From contig NZ_CP017305.1 in assembly GCF_001747405.1 (NCBI RefSeq), forward strand, positions 1,692,001 to 1,756,000: a DNA stretch of 64,000 nt, read 5' to 3'. Position 1 is the first letter of the stretch. Every line of letters begins with the position of its first letter. The notes beneath the pieces are model-generated. The model was not told the origin of the DNA and made no database searches. It saw only the letters and a list, made by a program, of their open reading frames with translations. This document shows, piece after piece, positions 27,138 through 37,621 of the stretch. The DNA comes from Chlorobaculum limnaeum (GTDB taxonomy: Bacteria > Bacteroidota > Chlorobiia > Chlorobiales > Chlorobiaceae). The position numbers were made by a program, and so were the translations under genes.

Positions 27138-27917
27138 ATGGATTCACTTCGCTTAGGCTCATATACCTTCTCATCCCGCCTGATTCTCGGCACTGGCAAA
27201 TTCAGCAGCACTTCGGCGATGATCGAGGCCGTCCGCGCGTCGGGCACGCAGCTCGTCACCGTGGCGTTGAGGCGCTTCAACCGCGAGCAGGCTGAGGACG
27301 ATCTCTTCGGACCGCTGTCGGCAATCAAAGGGCTGACGCTGATGCCCAACACCTCCGGCGCGGCCACGGCAAAGGAGGCGGTCAAGGCGGCGCATATTTC
27401 GCGTGAACTCTCCGGCAGCCCCTTCATCAAGGTGGAGATTCACCCGAACCCGCACCACCTGATGCCCGATCCGATCGAGACCTGGGAGGCGTGCAAAATT
27501 CTCGCCGCCGAAGGGTTCATCGTCATGCCCTACATTCCGGCTGACCCGGTGCTTGCCAAGCGGCTCGAAGAGGTGGGTTGCAGCTCGGTGATGCCGCTCG
27601 GCTCGGCCATCGGCAGCGGGCAGGGACTTTCGACCGCCGAGATGGTGAAAATCATCATCCGCGAAAGCTCGATTCCGGTGATCGTCGATGCCGGGCTGCG
27701 TTCGCCGTCGGAGGCGTGCGCGGCGATGGAGATGGGGTGCGAAGCGGTGCTGGTCAACAGCGCCGTGGCGGTGGCCCGCGATCCGGCGGCGATGGCGAGA
27801 TCATTCGCAAAGGCGGTCGAGGCTGGATTCGAGGCGCGCAACGCTGGCCTGATGCCTCGCTCCGGCGCGGCGGTCGCCACCAGCCCGCTCACCTCGTTCC
27901 TCGGAGCGGCGTCATGA
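27138..27917 (+). CDS. thiG: thiazole synthase
   Basis: A 259-residue TIM-barrel enzyme that joins deoxyxylulose phosphate, dehydroglycine and ThiS thiocarboxylate into the thiazole phosphate. Seen: [28 protein letters not shown] with the family segment, [19 protein letters not shown] (K is the Schiff-base lysine region), [27 protein letters not shown] and [14 protein letters not shown]. The ATG at 27138 is 34 bases after thiS. Its stop overlaps the thiH start (ATGA). Confidence 0.96.
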   Translation: MDSLRLGSYTFSSRLILGTGKFSSTSAMIEAVRASGTQLVTVALRRFNREQAEDDLFGPLSAIKGLTLMPNTSGAATAKEAVKAAHISRELSGSPFIKVEIHPNPHHLMPDPIETWEACKILAAEGFIVMPYIPADPVLAKRLEEVGCSSVMPLGSAIGSGQGLSTAEMVKIIIRESSIPVIVDAGLRSPSEACAAMEMGCEAVLVNSAVAVARDPAAMARSFAKAVEAGFEARNAGLMPRSGAAVATSPLTSFLGAAS

Positions 27918-28981
27918 TCGCGCTTCCCGCATGGCTGACCGACGAGCGGCTCTCGGCTGACATCGAGCCGCTATTGCGGCAAACGGACGACGAGTCGCTC
28001 GAACGGCTCGCCACCGAAGCGCAGGCGGTCACACTGCGGCGCTTCGGGCGCATCATTTCGCTCTACGCACCGCTCTACCTCTCAAACTTCTGTTCAAGCG
28101 GCTGCGTCTATTGCGGCTTCGCGTCGGACAGAAAGTCGCCGCGCCGCAAGCTGGATACTGACGAAATCGAAAAGGAGCTGCTCGCGATGAAGGCTCTCGG
28201 CGTCGGCGACGTCTTGCTGCTCACCGGCGAGCGCACTAACTCGGTGGGATTCGACTATCTGCGCCGCGCCGTCGAAATCGCCGCCCGCCACATGCCGCGC
28301 GTAGCCGTCGAGGCTTTTCCGATGAGCGTCGCCGAGTATCGCGGCCTGGCCGAATGTGGCTGCACCGGCATGACGATCTACCAGGAGACTTACGATCCGG
28401 ACAATTACCGCGAGCTGCACCGCTGGGGGCCGAAGCAGGATTTCCTCGAACGGCTCGAAACGCCGGAACGCGCCATCACCGGCGGCATCCGGAGCGTCGG
28501 TATCGGCGCGCTCCTCGGCCTGTCTGAGCCGGTCAGCGAAGCGCTCGCCGTGTTGCGCCACGCGCGGTATCTGTGCAAAACGTACTGGAAAGCAGGCGTC
28601 ACGGTCTCCTTTCCCCGCATCCGCCCGCAGGAGGGCGGCTTCCAGCCCGGCTTCACGGTCCCGGATCTCTTCCTCGCGCGAATGATATTCGCCTTCCGAA
28701 TCGGAATGCCGGATGTCGATCTGGTGCTCTCGACCCGCGAAAGTTCGGCGTTTCGCGACGGCATGGCGGGCCTCGGCATCACCCGCATGAGCATCGCCAG
28801 CCGCACCACCGTTGGCGGCTACGTCGAGGCGGAGACGGCTGGAGCGAGCCAGTTCGAGGTGAGCGACGACCGGAGCGCCGAGGCGTTCTGCGCCGCCCTG
28901 CGAGCAAATAATCTGGAGCCGGTCTTCAAGAACTGGGACGCGGCCTACAACAACCCGCTGCCCGAAAAGGAGCGGGCGTGA
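27914..28981 (+). CDS. thiH: 2-iminoacetate synthase ThiH
   Basis: A 355-residue radical-SAM enzyme that cleaves tyrosine to dehydroglycine and p-cresol for thiazole synthesis. The cluster motif is CSSGCVYC (C-x3-C-x2-C) near residues 61-68, with typical family segments [36 protein letters not shown] and [14 protein letters not shown]. Overlaps thiG by four bases and thiF by four bases, so this is a tight operon. The use of ThiH rather than the oxygen-dependent ThiO fits an anaerobe. Confidence 0.96.
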   Translation: MIALPAWLTDERLSADIEPLLRQTDDESLERLATEAQAVTLRRFGRIISLYAPLYLSNFCSSGCVYCGFASDRKSPRRKLDTDEIEKELLAMKALGVGDVLLLTGERTNSVGFDYLRRAVEIAARHMPRVAVEAFPMSVAEYRGLAECGCTGMTIYQETYDPDNYRELHRWGPKQDFLERLETPERAITGGIRSVGIGALLGLSEPVSEALAVLRHARYLCKTYWKAGVTVSFPRIRPQEGGFQPGFTVPDLFLARMIFAFRIGMPDVDLVLSTRESSAFRDGMAGLGITRMSIASRTTVGGYVEAETAGASQFEVSDDRSAEAFCAALRANNLEPVFKNWDAAYNNPLPEKERA

Positions 28982-29736
28982 GCCTCAGCGACGAGCAGCG
29001 CCAGCGCTACGCCCGCCACCTCGCGCTGCCGGAGATTGGCGAAGCGGGGCAGGAGAAGCTGCTTCGTTCGAAGGTGCTCGTCATCGGCGCGGGCGGCCTC
29101 GGCTCCCCTGCCGCATTCTACCTCGCGGCGGCAGGCGTCGGCACCATCGGCCTCATGGACGGCGACACGGTCGATCTCTCGAACCTGCAACGCCAGATTC
29201 TGCACACCACAGCCTCGGTCGGCCAGCGCAAAACCGACTCGGCACGCCAGCGAATCGCCGCCCTCGACCCCGCCATCACCGTCGAATGCCACCCCTTCCG
29301 GCTCACACAGAAGAACGCGCCGGAGATTCTCCCCGGATACGACTTCATCATCGACGCCACGGACAACTTCGACTCGAAATTCCTTATCGCCCGCGCCTGC
29401 CACCAGGCGTCGAAACCGTGGTCTCACGGAGGGATCGGCAACTTCCACGGCCAAACCATGACCATCATTCCCGGCCAAACCGCCTGCCTCCACTGCCTGT
29501 TCGACGAGAATGATTTAACCGGCGAGGAGACGCCACGCGGCCCCCTCGGAGCACTCCCCGGCGTCATCGGCTCCATCCAGGCCATCGAAGCGATCAAATA
29601 TTTGCTTGGTATCGGCGCACTGCTGACGGATGCGCTGCTGACGTTCGACGCGCTAACGATGAGTTTTCGGAAGGTGACGGTGCGGCGGGATGCTGGGTGT
29701 GGGGTTTGTAGAGGAGGGATTGATGCAGGAGACTAA
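28978..29736 (+). CDS. thiF: ThiF/HesA/MoeB-family adenylyltransferase
   Basis: A 252-residue E1-like enzyme that adenylates the ThiS C-terminus. Seen: ATP-binding GAGGLGSPAAFYLAAAGVGTIGLMDGD near 37-64, LSNLQRQILH, DATDNFDSKFLIA near 128-140, and paired zinc cysteines (CLHC near 171 and CGVC near 243). It starts with GTG at 28978 inside the thiH stop. Its stop codon (29734-29736) is also the border of the integron cassette that follows. Confidence 0.93.
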   Translation: MSLSDEQRQRYARHLALPEIGEAGQEKLLRSKVLVIGAGGLGSPAAFYLAAAGVGTIGLMDGDTVDLSNLQRQILHTTASVGQRKTDSARQRIAALDPAITVECHPFRLTQKNAPEILPGYDFIIDATDNFDSKFLIARACHQASKPWSHGGIGNFHGQTMTIIPGQTACLHCLFDENDLTGEETPRGPLGALPGVIGSIQAIEAIKYLLGIGALLTDALLTFDALTMSFRKVTVRRDAGCGVCRGGIDAGD

Positions 29737-29790
29737 CGCTCAGCATCAGCGGCGGCGCGAAGCGCCGTCCGCTGCATGCTGTTGTTAGGC
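29731..29790 (-). repeat. integron attC recombination site
   Basis: Read on the minus strand this is a 60-base attC of the short aadA type: GCCTAAC (R'') at the start, a long near-perfect palindrome with the loop CGCTTCGCG, and GCG-GTTAGTC at the end (GTT core; RYYYAAC/GTTRRRY rule met except one base from the host flank). The arms carry the unpaired bases that set strand choice by integron integrase. Confidence 0.9.
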
Positions 29791-30645
29791 GGCCTTGGGC
29801 CACTGCTCGACTCAAACGTATCCAACGGTGAGCTTCCTCTTGGATGCCTCCATCGTCAGGAGGATGGCGCATTCACCGAGCGTCTCTGCTTGGACGTTCC
29901 CACCTGCCTCGAGGAAGAACGCGCGACGCACGATGACTAGCGGATCCATGCAGAACGGATCCTGCGCGTTGGGTCTCTTCTCGAAGACCAACACGAGCGC
30001 GGGATCGCGGCGAAACTTCGGAGCTTCGCGGAGCAAGACATTTGTGTCCTTGAACGCCGGACTTCGGTTGCCCATCACGACGAGGTCCTTGGCGTTCTGC
30101 CGCGCAAGCGAGAGTACCTGGTTGAGATCGAACCGGCCTTGGATCCCTACAACCATCATCGTCGGGACGTCGTCCGGACTGACTTTCTCCCGCGATCCCT
30201 GTTCCCTCTGCTTCCGTCGGGCGGCCATGGACGGCCCACAGACTGGGCAGGCTTCCACATGATCTGCGATCTGGTCCGCAGTCATGCCCGCGGCCAGCTT
30301 CTTGAGAGCCCACTCGCAGAGTTGTTGCTTCGCACCGGGCGGAGCCGCTTGCGGCAGTGTTGTGTCGAACGGAAACCGCCAATCAGGCGTTTTCCCCCTT
30401 TGACGTGCGATTCCATCGGCGCACTCCATGCAACATACCTTGGCATCGGAACGCAGGCGCTTGTTCACCCACACCTTGCATCCACATTTCCAGCATGTTC
30501 TGACGTCGCAGGAGTTCGAATGATCCTGGGTGCCGTCAACTCTGGGCGCAGCGTTGAGCTCCTCCGCACCTGCGGCAGGGGTTTTGCCGGCTCCAAAGAT
30601 TCTCTTCCAGAGACTCATGGGTTTCCCCTCATGTTGTCCGCCTAA
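29737..30645 (-). mobile_element. single integron gene cassette inserted at the thiF stop codon
   Basis: On the minus strand the cassette begins at the G/TT crossover of GTTAGGC (30646-30640), carries one gene directly (start 30618, stop 29812), and ends in the attC at 29790-29731. The other crossover G/TT falls at 29737/29736, so the unit is 909 bases and leaves thiF intact. No integrase gene is in the window, so this looks like a solitary cassette placed at a secondary site (CATTGTTAGTCTCC if the cassette is removed). Confidence 0.85.
29812..30618 (-). CDS. cassette-encoded zinc-ribbon-like protein of unknown function
   Basis: A 268-residue protein (MSLWKRIFGAGKTP...) that I do not recognise. 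Three cysteine pairs suggest metal binding: CWKCGCKVW near 42-50, CCMECADG near 62-69 and HVEACPVCG near 119-127. A low-complexity AAG-rich front follows the first helix, and the C-terminal half (MMVVGIQGRFDLNQVL ... LVLVFEKRPNAQDPF) looks globular alpha/beta. GAGGGG lies 7 bases before the ATG at 30618, typical of cassettes, which usually lack their own promoter and rely on outside transcription. Here it opposes thiF, so its expression is unclear. Confidence 0.8.
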   Translation of the reverse strand: MSLWKRIFGAGKTPAAGAEELNAAPRVDGTQDHSNSCDVRTCWKCGCKVWVNKRLRSDAKVCCMECADGIARQRGKTPDWRFPFDTTLPQAAPPGAKQQLCEWALKKLAAGMTADQIADHVEACPVCGPSMAARRKQREQGSREKVSPDDVPTMMVVGIQGRFDLNQVLSLARQNAKDLVVMGNRSPAFKDTNVLLREAPKFRRDPALVLVFEKRPNAQDPFCMDPLVIVRRAFFLEAGGNVQAETLGECAILLTMEASKRKLTVGYV

Positions 30646-30964
30646 CAATGTTTAGACTGATCTGCCTAATCCGGAAAAGGCAGAAAGCTGCTTTCTGTAT
30701 AAGACAATTTCAAACCCATACTCGCAGACCAGCTAATTGTTTATTTATAAAAAACTTAATCAAGTTAACAATGATTTATACCTGTCGGTTTATACAGGTC
30801 AGTCTAAACCGGCAACAAACATGTCAACCGGGCTTTTCACTCCATGACCACCCTTGTTTAAAACATGCGTATAAACCACTGTACAGCTAAAATCTTTACG
30901 ACCTGAGACAATCTTTTTTAAGGTAAGTAACGACTCAATCAAGAGCAAGCCTTACCCTTCCAGC

Positions 30965-31151
30965 TCAACACGAAATTTCTTCCTCAGCACCCTCACGGCT
31001 CGCGATAACGTTCAGCTTCTGCGCTTTCATCTCCGCTTCGATCTTGCCAGGCAATCACCCGCTTGATTGCTACCGCATTCGCTTCATCAAGAAGTCCCTC
31101 CTCCTGAAGAAAGTCATCGAAATTGCTGCCAATATTTTCAGCTTGCATCAT
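30965..31151 (-). pseudogene. frameshifted HigA-like antitoxin fragment
   Basis: ATG at 31151 opens MMQAENIGSNFDDFLQEEGLLDEANAVAIKRVIAWQ, the typical front of a HigA/XRE antitoxin (xxSNFDDFLxEEGxxxEVxxxAxKRVLAWQ). The frame is then wrong, but a one-base shift restores IEAEMKAQKLN, the expected continuation, before drifting to a stop at 30965-30967. The DNA-binding half and the partner toxin are missing. This is a decayed toxin-antitoxin remnant. Confidence 0.72.
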
Positions 31152-31573
31152 GTACTCCTGAGTCTTTTCAATGCCAGTTGCAGGTTGGTTTTGGGCAGTG
31201 TCATGTCAACTGTACAATGTGCCGCCGCCACAGTCATTGCGAGCCGCCTGTATCCGGCACAATACCGCACACGGATATTTAACCTGAATATCCTGACAAC
31301 CAGTCATTCTCGACTGTAGGGACGGGTCTTGTGCCCGTCCTCTTAAATTATTGCCCGCGACCCATCGATGTTCATGGAAAGGAGCAGTGCGATGTGGCAA
31401 TCCATGCGGAATCAGCGAAAACCGTATAGGATGGATCGCCACGCCCCGACAAGTCGGGACTCGCGATGACGAATTCCTGTCACTTAAAGTAAGTGGTAAA
31501 ATAGCAAAAAGCAGAATAATCGGATGACAATGGCTGTTGTCAGCCATTGCTGGAACAACAACCCAGCTAAACC
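31152..31573. repeat. intergenic DNA with dispersed repeats, no gene
   Basis: About 420 bases between the antitoxin remnant and recQ. GACGGG-N7-CCCGTC (31318-31341) is a short palindrome, and segments such as TCATTGCGAG (about 31234) and GATGTGGCAATCC (about 31391) are pieces of a repeat seen more completely at 47921-47950. No coding frame is convincing. Confidence 0.5.
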
Positions 31574-33400
<1,827 letters not shown>

Positions 33401-33409
33401 GGTCGCAGG

Positions 33410-34012
33410 TCAGGAGTGCGCGAGGTGCCGGATGGCCGATTCGACCTCATGGCGCTCCATTTTCCTGGCCTCGACGTGCGGCTCCGGGGAACCCTTTTCA
33501 ATCGGAGCGAGCAGTTCCGGCGCGATCGTGATCTCCACGCCCTGCATGATGCTTTCAAAATAGACCACGAGGCGCTCTTCCCGGCCCTCTTTTCTCACCA
33601 CGCCTTCCATATCCTTGAACGGACCGGCCAGCACCCGAACCTTTTTGCCGACAGGAATGGAGAGCACGGTTTCTCCTATCGCGTCAGGCTCGTGAGTGAG
33701 GCGCTTCAGCCAGTCGATATCGCGCTCTGAAATCACCGACGGCGTCCTGCCGATACCGATGAACTTCACCACGCCATCGGTGTCGAACACATGGATATGC
33801 TCTTTCTGATAGTTGATCCTGACAAAGACATAGCCCCTGATAAGCGGCTCTTCGACTTTCTTTTTCCGGTCACTCCACTGCCTGACCGTCTCGATCAGTG
33901 GGAGAAAGCTTGAGAGTCCCTTTTCAAGAAAATAGTGGTGCACTTTTTTCTCGTAGCGGGAACGGACATAAACGGCATACCAGCGCACGTCCTTTGTTGA
34001 CTCATTGGTCAT
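33410..34012 (-). CDS. UpxY/NusG-like transcription antitermination protein
   Basis: A 200-residue NusG paralogue: N-terminal NGN domain (RWYAVYVRSRYEKKVHHYFLEKGLSSFLPLIE...RGYVFVRINYQKEHIHVFDTDGVVKFIG) and a C-terminal KOW motif (IPVGKKVRVLAGPFKDMEGVVRKE). Specialised NusG paralogues of this type control long polysaccharide operons, but no such operon is adjacent here. It ends 10 bases before recQ, so the two may share a transcript. The 222-base region upstream holds no other gene. Confidence 0.88.
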   Translation of the reverse strand: MTNESTKDVRWYAVYVRSRYEKKVHHYFLEKGLSSFLPLIETVRQWSDRKKKVEEPLIRGYVFVRINYQKEHIHVFDTDGVVKFIGIGRTPSVISERDIDWLKRLTHEPDAIGETVLSIPVGKKVRVLAGPFKDMEGVVRKEGREERLVVYFESIMQGVEITIAPELLAPIEKGSPEPHVEARKMERHEVESAIRHLAHS

Positions 34013-34234
34013 CGCAAAAAGGTCAAATGATTGAATTCAAATGATTTATAACGCCATTGAACGGCTTCATTCTCAACTTGGCGACGCGAATGAATACGCA
34101 AGAATCACCCTCACATTCAGTCCGCTGAAATATAAAAAACTTTGATAAAAAGCGACGCCTAACAAACGTGAAAATTTCGCCATCGTCTGCACGGCATATC
34201 GACGGGCGAATCAACACATCTGATTATCATACCA

Positions 34235-35008
34235 TCACATGGCTGGCATCATGACGCGCATTCCGAACCGGTAGACCGTTCGTCCGATCATCTCCCGCAA
34301 CGCCATCGACGACGAGTACATGCCGTTGGCGTCGGGCAGAAAATCGAGCAGCGTCTTTTGGCGCATCTGGTCAGTCGCCCTGAAATCGACAGGATAGGGC
34401 TCAACCTCGAAACCCGCGGCCCTGAACAGCATGAGCGAGCGGGACATATGAAACGCGCTGGTCACGAGAATGATCCGCTTCGGCTTGCCGGGCGACACGC
34501 CAAGCGAAGCCGCCGTGGCGAGCGCCTCTCCGGCGGTGTTGACAACCGTCGAGGTCAGGCGGATGCTTCCGGCAGGCACGCCGCGCATTCGCGCCCTTGC
34601 GGCCAGCAACTCGCCCTCGGGAGCGGCATCTGGCTGCCACGGCATCTGGCCGCCCGTAAAGACGAGCACCGGAGCCTTGCCCGCCCTGTAAAGATCGACT
34701 CCACCCTCGAAGCGATCCGCCGCCTCTCCGAACTCGCCGAGAGGCGCGCCGTCGAGCTGGTTGAGCATCCCGCTCAGAACGACAATCGCCTCCGCCTGCA
34801 GGACGCGCTCCACGGGAATGCGATGCAACGGCTCCTCCACCCGGCGCATCAATGCATCGCCGACGACCGGCAAACTCAGTCCCCAGAGCAGCGCGAGGGA
34901 GAGCCAGACGAGGGCGCGCCGCTTGAAGAACAGGCCCGCGACGGCAAACAGCAGGCAAATGCCCGGCGGCAGCACGAACAGCGGCAGAAGTTTGCTAATA
35001 ATCAGCAT
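34235..35008 (-). CDS. YdcF/ElyC-family (DUF218) protein
   Basis: 257 residues: two hydrophobic N-terminal segments (LLPLFVLPPGICLLFAVAGLFF, ALVWLSLALLWGLSLPVVG) and a periplasmic or cytoplasmic DUF218 domain (AEAIVVLSGMLN, LVFTGGQMPW, VNTAGEALATA, IILVTSAFHMSRSLMLFRAAGFEVEPYPVDF). ElyC-like members act in envelope and peptidoglycan or lipid-carrier homeostasis. ATG at 35008 is preferred over the frame start at 35119, which would overlap mutT. Confidence 0.88.
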   Translation of the reverse strand: MLIISKLLPLFVLPPGICLLFAVAGLFFKRRALVWLSLALLWGLSLPVVGDALMRRVEEPLHRIPVERVLQAEAIVVLSGMLNQLDGAPLGEFGEAADRFEGGVDLYRAGKAPVLVFTGGQMPWQPDAAPEGELLAARARMRGVPAGSIRLTSTVVNTAGEALATAASLGVSPGKPKRIILVTSAFHMSRSLMLFRAAGFEVEPYPVDFRATDQMRQKTLLDFLPDANGMYSSSMALREMIGRTVYRFGMRVMMPAM

Positions 35009-35096
35009 GGCGAAACGTGAAGATTGTGAAAACGCCGTAACCCGGCATGAAGCCACCATGAAGATAGCAAGAACCAGCGGGAATGCTCCGCCACGT

Positions 35097-35531
35097 TCAA
35101 ACTGTTTTCTGCGGATCACCAGTCGCGGCGACGATTTTCATGCGGTACTCGGCAAGGATGGGCAGATCGGCCTCCGGGAAGTCGTATTCGCTCGCCTTGT
35201 CGATGCCAATCCACCGAAGCTCCTCGTGCTCGCCGGCATCCGGCACGCCAGCAGCGATACGGCAACGATACGCGATCAGCCGGAGCGAGCGGTCGGGGTA
35301 GCTGTGCTCGACGGGAGTGAGCCGCTCGACAATCTCCACCCTGACGTCAAGCTCCTCCAGAAGCTCCCGTTCGAGCGCCTCGGCCTCCGACTCACCCGCC
35401 TCTACCTTGCCCCCGGGAAACTCCCATTTCCGCGCCAGATGCTTCCCCTTCGGCCTCCGGGCGATGAGAAACTTGCCATCGCACTCGATAATTGCGCAAA
35501 CGACGTCACCGATATGAAATGAAGTAGTCAT
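35097..35531 (-). CDS. mutT: MutT-like NUDIX pyrophosphatase (8-oxo-dGTP diphosphatase type)
   Basis: A 144-residue NUDIX hydrolase. The Nudix box G-x5-E-x7-RELLEEL is intact (GGKVEAGESEAEALERELLEEL, residues about 39-60), preceded by FLIARRPKGKHLARKWEFPGG as in MutT. The C-terminus includes LRWIGIDKASEYDFPEADLPIL, again MutT-like. Expected to clean oxidised nucleotides. ATG at 35531 chosen; 15 upstream codons are not family-like. Confidence 0.88.
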   Translation of the reverse strand: MTTSFHIGDVVCAIIECDGKFLIARRPKGKHLARKWEFPGGKVEAGESEAEALERELLEELDVRVEIVERLTPVEHSYPDRSLRLIAYRCRIAAGVPDAGEHEELRWIGIDKASEYDFPEADLPILAEYRMKIVAATGDPQKTV

Positions 35532-35789
35532 TGAATGAAAACGTGATAAAAAATGAAAGAACTGAAAACGCAACAAAAATCAGCCACGAAAGCTCCGTAA
35601 ACACAATACGTCAGAAAAGAGCGCCTGCTTTTGACCCAAAACTAACCAACGATCGGCAGAGCAAAAAATTCTATAGTTTCAGTCTATAACCATCTATAAG
35701 ACAAATATAAATCACTACCAACATACATCTAACAACAAAAAAATGATTGAACGGCCATAAACAAGACCATTTTAATCGTATATAATTTT

Positions 35790-35817
35790 TTTACATTTAT
35801 CATGAATTTGCTATCAT
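35790..35817 (+). promoter_or_regulatory. candidate promoter of the lectin gene
   Basis: TTTACA (35790-35795), 16 bases, TATCAT (35812-35817), about 57 bases before the start codon, in an AT-rich 340-base region (35532-35873) that contains no gene. Confidence 0.45.
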
Positions 35818-35873
35818 ATCTTTAAAGTCATTACATATACTCTCACAAAACACTGCAACCAAACAATTCCGGC

Positions 35874-36734
35874 ATGAAACAAAAACTATATGTAACCGTG
35901 ATGTTGCTGGCGTGCCTGGGCGCAACAAGTCAGGCGCAGGCCGATACGTTGCTGACTCTCGATGATATTACGCCAACCAGCGGATCATCGGCATCGAAAA
36001 TCAGCGACGGAATATTGCAGCTCACCGACAACAGCCTGTCCAACCGTACCTATCAGATAGGCTCGGCCTATAGCTCTTCGGCGGTTGACGTTTCGAGCTT
36101 CAGCGCTTCGTTCAGCTTCCAGTTCTCTGGTGGAAATCCAAACTGGAACAACAAAAGCGCGGATGGCATCGTATTTGTAATGAAAAATGCCGAAAGCAGA
36201 ACTTCAGGCGGACCCGGCGGAGGTTTGGGCTACGCCTCGAACACTGAAAATGGCATCACCTATGCCGGTATCAATAGAAGCATCGGCATAGAGTTCGACA
36301 ACTGGACGAATAGCACGTTCAGCGACCCGGGTGGCAATGTAAGCCACATAGGAATTGACATGAACGGCAATGGAAGAAGTTTGACGACACTCAACATTTC
36401 GCCGGCATTCAATGGCAACGGGCCGTGGTATGCCTGGGTAGATTACGATGGCAGCAATCTGTCCGTAAGCGTCAGCACGACAAACTCGAAACCGGGAACG
36501 GCAATGCTCAGCTATGAAATCGGCTCCCTGGAGTCGATCATCGGCTCACCCACGGCAGTGATCGGCTTTACCGGGTCGACCGGTTTGGCGACACAGACCT
36601 CGCAGGTGCTTTCGCTGGATATCCAGAACACCTCCGAACCGGTTCCAGAACCTGGCGCGCTGGCCTTGCTTGGAACAGGCGCGGCAATCGCCATCGTACG
36701 GCGGAACAAAATGCGCCTGCCGGAAACCTGTTAA
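35874..36734 (+). CDS. PEP-CTERM protein with L-type lectin domain
   Basis: A 286-residue secreted protein: signal peptide MKQKLYVTVMLLACLGATSQAQA, then a legume-lectin-like beta sandwich (FSASFSFQFSGG..., SADGIVFVMKN, GIEFDNW, HIGIDMNGNG, WYAWVDYDGSNLSVSVS, VIGFTGSTGLATQTSQVLSLDI), then the C-terminal sorting signal VPEPGALALLGTGAAIAIVRRNKMR (PEP motif, hydrophobic stretch, basic tail). PEP-CTERM proteins are processed by exosortase and tied to exopolysaccharide. The exosortase gene is outside the window. Probably carbohydrate-binding at the cell surface. Confidence 0.92.
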   Translation: MKQKLYVTVMLLACLGATSQAQADTLLTLDDITPTSGSSASKISDGILQLTDNSLSNRTYQIGSAYSSSAVDVSSFSASFSFQFSGGNPNWNNKSADGIVFVMKNAESRTSGGPGGGLGYASNTENGITYAGINRSIGIEFDNWTNSTFSDPGGNVSHIGIDMNGNGRSLTTLNISPAFNGNGPWYAWVDYDGSNLSVSVSTTNSKPGTAMLSYEIGSLESIIGSPTAVIGFTGSTGLATQTSQVLSLDIQNTSEPVPEPGALALLGTGAAIAIVRRNKMRLPETC

Positions 36735-36755
36735 CTCCGGCAAATCTCAAAGCGT

Positions 36756-36817
36756 GATTGCCCCCAGTGATGATTTCATTTTTCTCTCATTCTCGAAGAT
36801 CATGACCGGGGGCAATC
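36756..36817 (+). terminator. long-loop hairpin after the lectin gene
   Basis: GATTGCCCCC (36756-36765) pairs with GGGGGCAATC (36808-36817), a perfect 10-bp stem with a 42-base loop. It may end the lectin transcript. It also contains an ATG (36802) that could be read as the start of the next gene. Confidence 0.5.
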
Positions 36818-36871
36818 AACTGCAGCGAATCCGGTTTCCCTTTTCAAAAACTTCCCCCATCATTGCCCTGA

Positions 36872-37513
36872 TTGCTGGTATTTTTCTCACCTGAAAAACC
36901 TGACGGTTCATTTCCTGTTATCACAACTGTTTGCCGCCTGCGTCGCCCGTCAACCATCGTCGATCCTTGTGCGCTGAAGAAACGATACGACTCGTTGAGT
37001 AAACGAGTCCGGGTCGTGACCTGGGCCTGCTTCAACAGTTACGATGACAAAGTCAACCAACCGGTCACGGTGTCGGGAGAGCTCTGGGGAATGAAGACGC
37101 CAGAGGTAATAAATTTCCGCAAACAGCACAAAACGCAAGACTCGTTGCGGCTCGAACAGCTTCTCGGCTTGCCGCCAGACAACGGAAAAAAGAAAAACGT
37201 CGAAATGTGGGTCAGGCCAGCCGACCATTTCCGCCCAAGCGCTGACCCGGGGATTACCGCCAGCGAAGCGGAAACTTTTTTCCTGACGCTCAATGCGTTC
37301 ATCAAGGTGAGCGACGAGTTCAGGAAATGGTTCAACAATCAGAAAACACAATCCTACGGAGCCAACGGCTACCCGTGGACGAGACTCGGCTACATCTACG
37401 ACTGGGGAAAGAACGACAACAACATCGGCATGAGCGAATTCGTCATCCTCCCCTGCACGTCCGTGGAGATCAACGCGATCACATCGACCGAGGAGTATGG
37501 AAATGGGAAGTAA
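36872..37513 (+). CDS. conserved hypothetical protein, probably with a displaced N-terminus
   Basis: About 213 codons. The stretch CRLRRPSTIVDPCALKKRYD..., VVTWACFNSYDDKVNQPVTVSGELWG, SLRLEQLLGLPP and PWTRLGYIYDWGKNDNNIGMSEFVI looks strongly coding, but I cannot name the family. The only in-frame starts near the front are weak (TTG at 36872). In another frame ATG 36802 encodes PFSKTSPIIALIAGIFLT, which resembles a signal anchor ending just where this frame begins, so a frameshift near 36880-36895 may have split one secreted protein. A truncated start is the alternative. Confidence 0.65.
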   Translation: MLVFFSPEKPDGSFPVITTVCRLRRPSTIVDPCALKKRYDSLSKRVRVVTWACFNSYDDKVNQPVTVSGELWGMKTPEVINFRKQHKTQDSLRLEQLLGLPPDNGKKKNVEMWVRPADHFRPSADPGITASEAETFFLTLNAFIKVSDEFRKWFNNQKTQSYGANGYPWTRLGYIYDWGKNDNNIGMSEFVILPCTSVEINAITSTEEYGNGK

Positions 37514-37621
37514 TGGATGAAAAATACAGGGCAGTTTGCGAATCCGCCCGTATTTTTGCAAGAAAACCGACCAAACCGATACCTATAGAATGACTCGGTG
37601 AAACCTATGAATCATGCATCG

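Noticed and set aside
30648-30890. 80-codon plus-strand frame after the integron cassette
   Set aside because: Begins in the cassette boundary, is rich in Cys, His and basic residues in an AT-rich hairpin-bearing region, and has no ribosome site.
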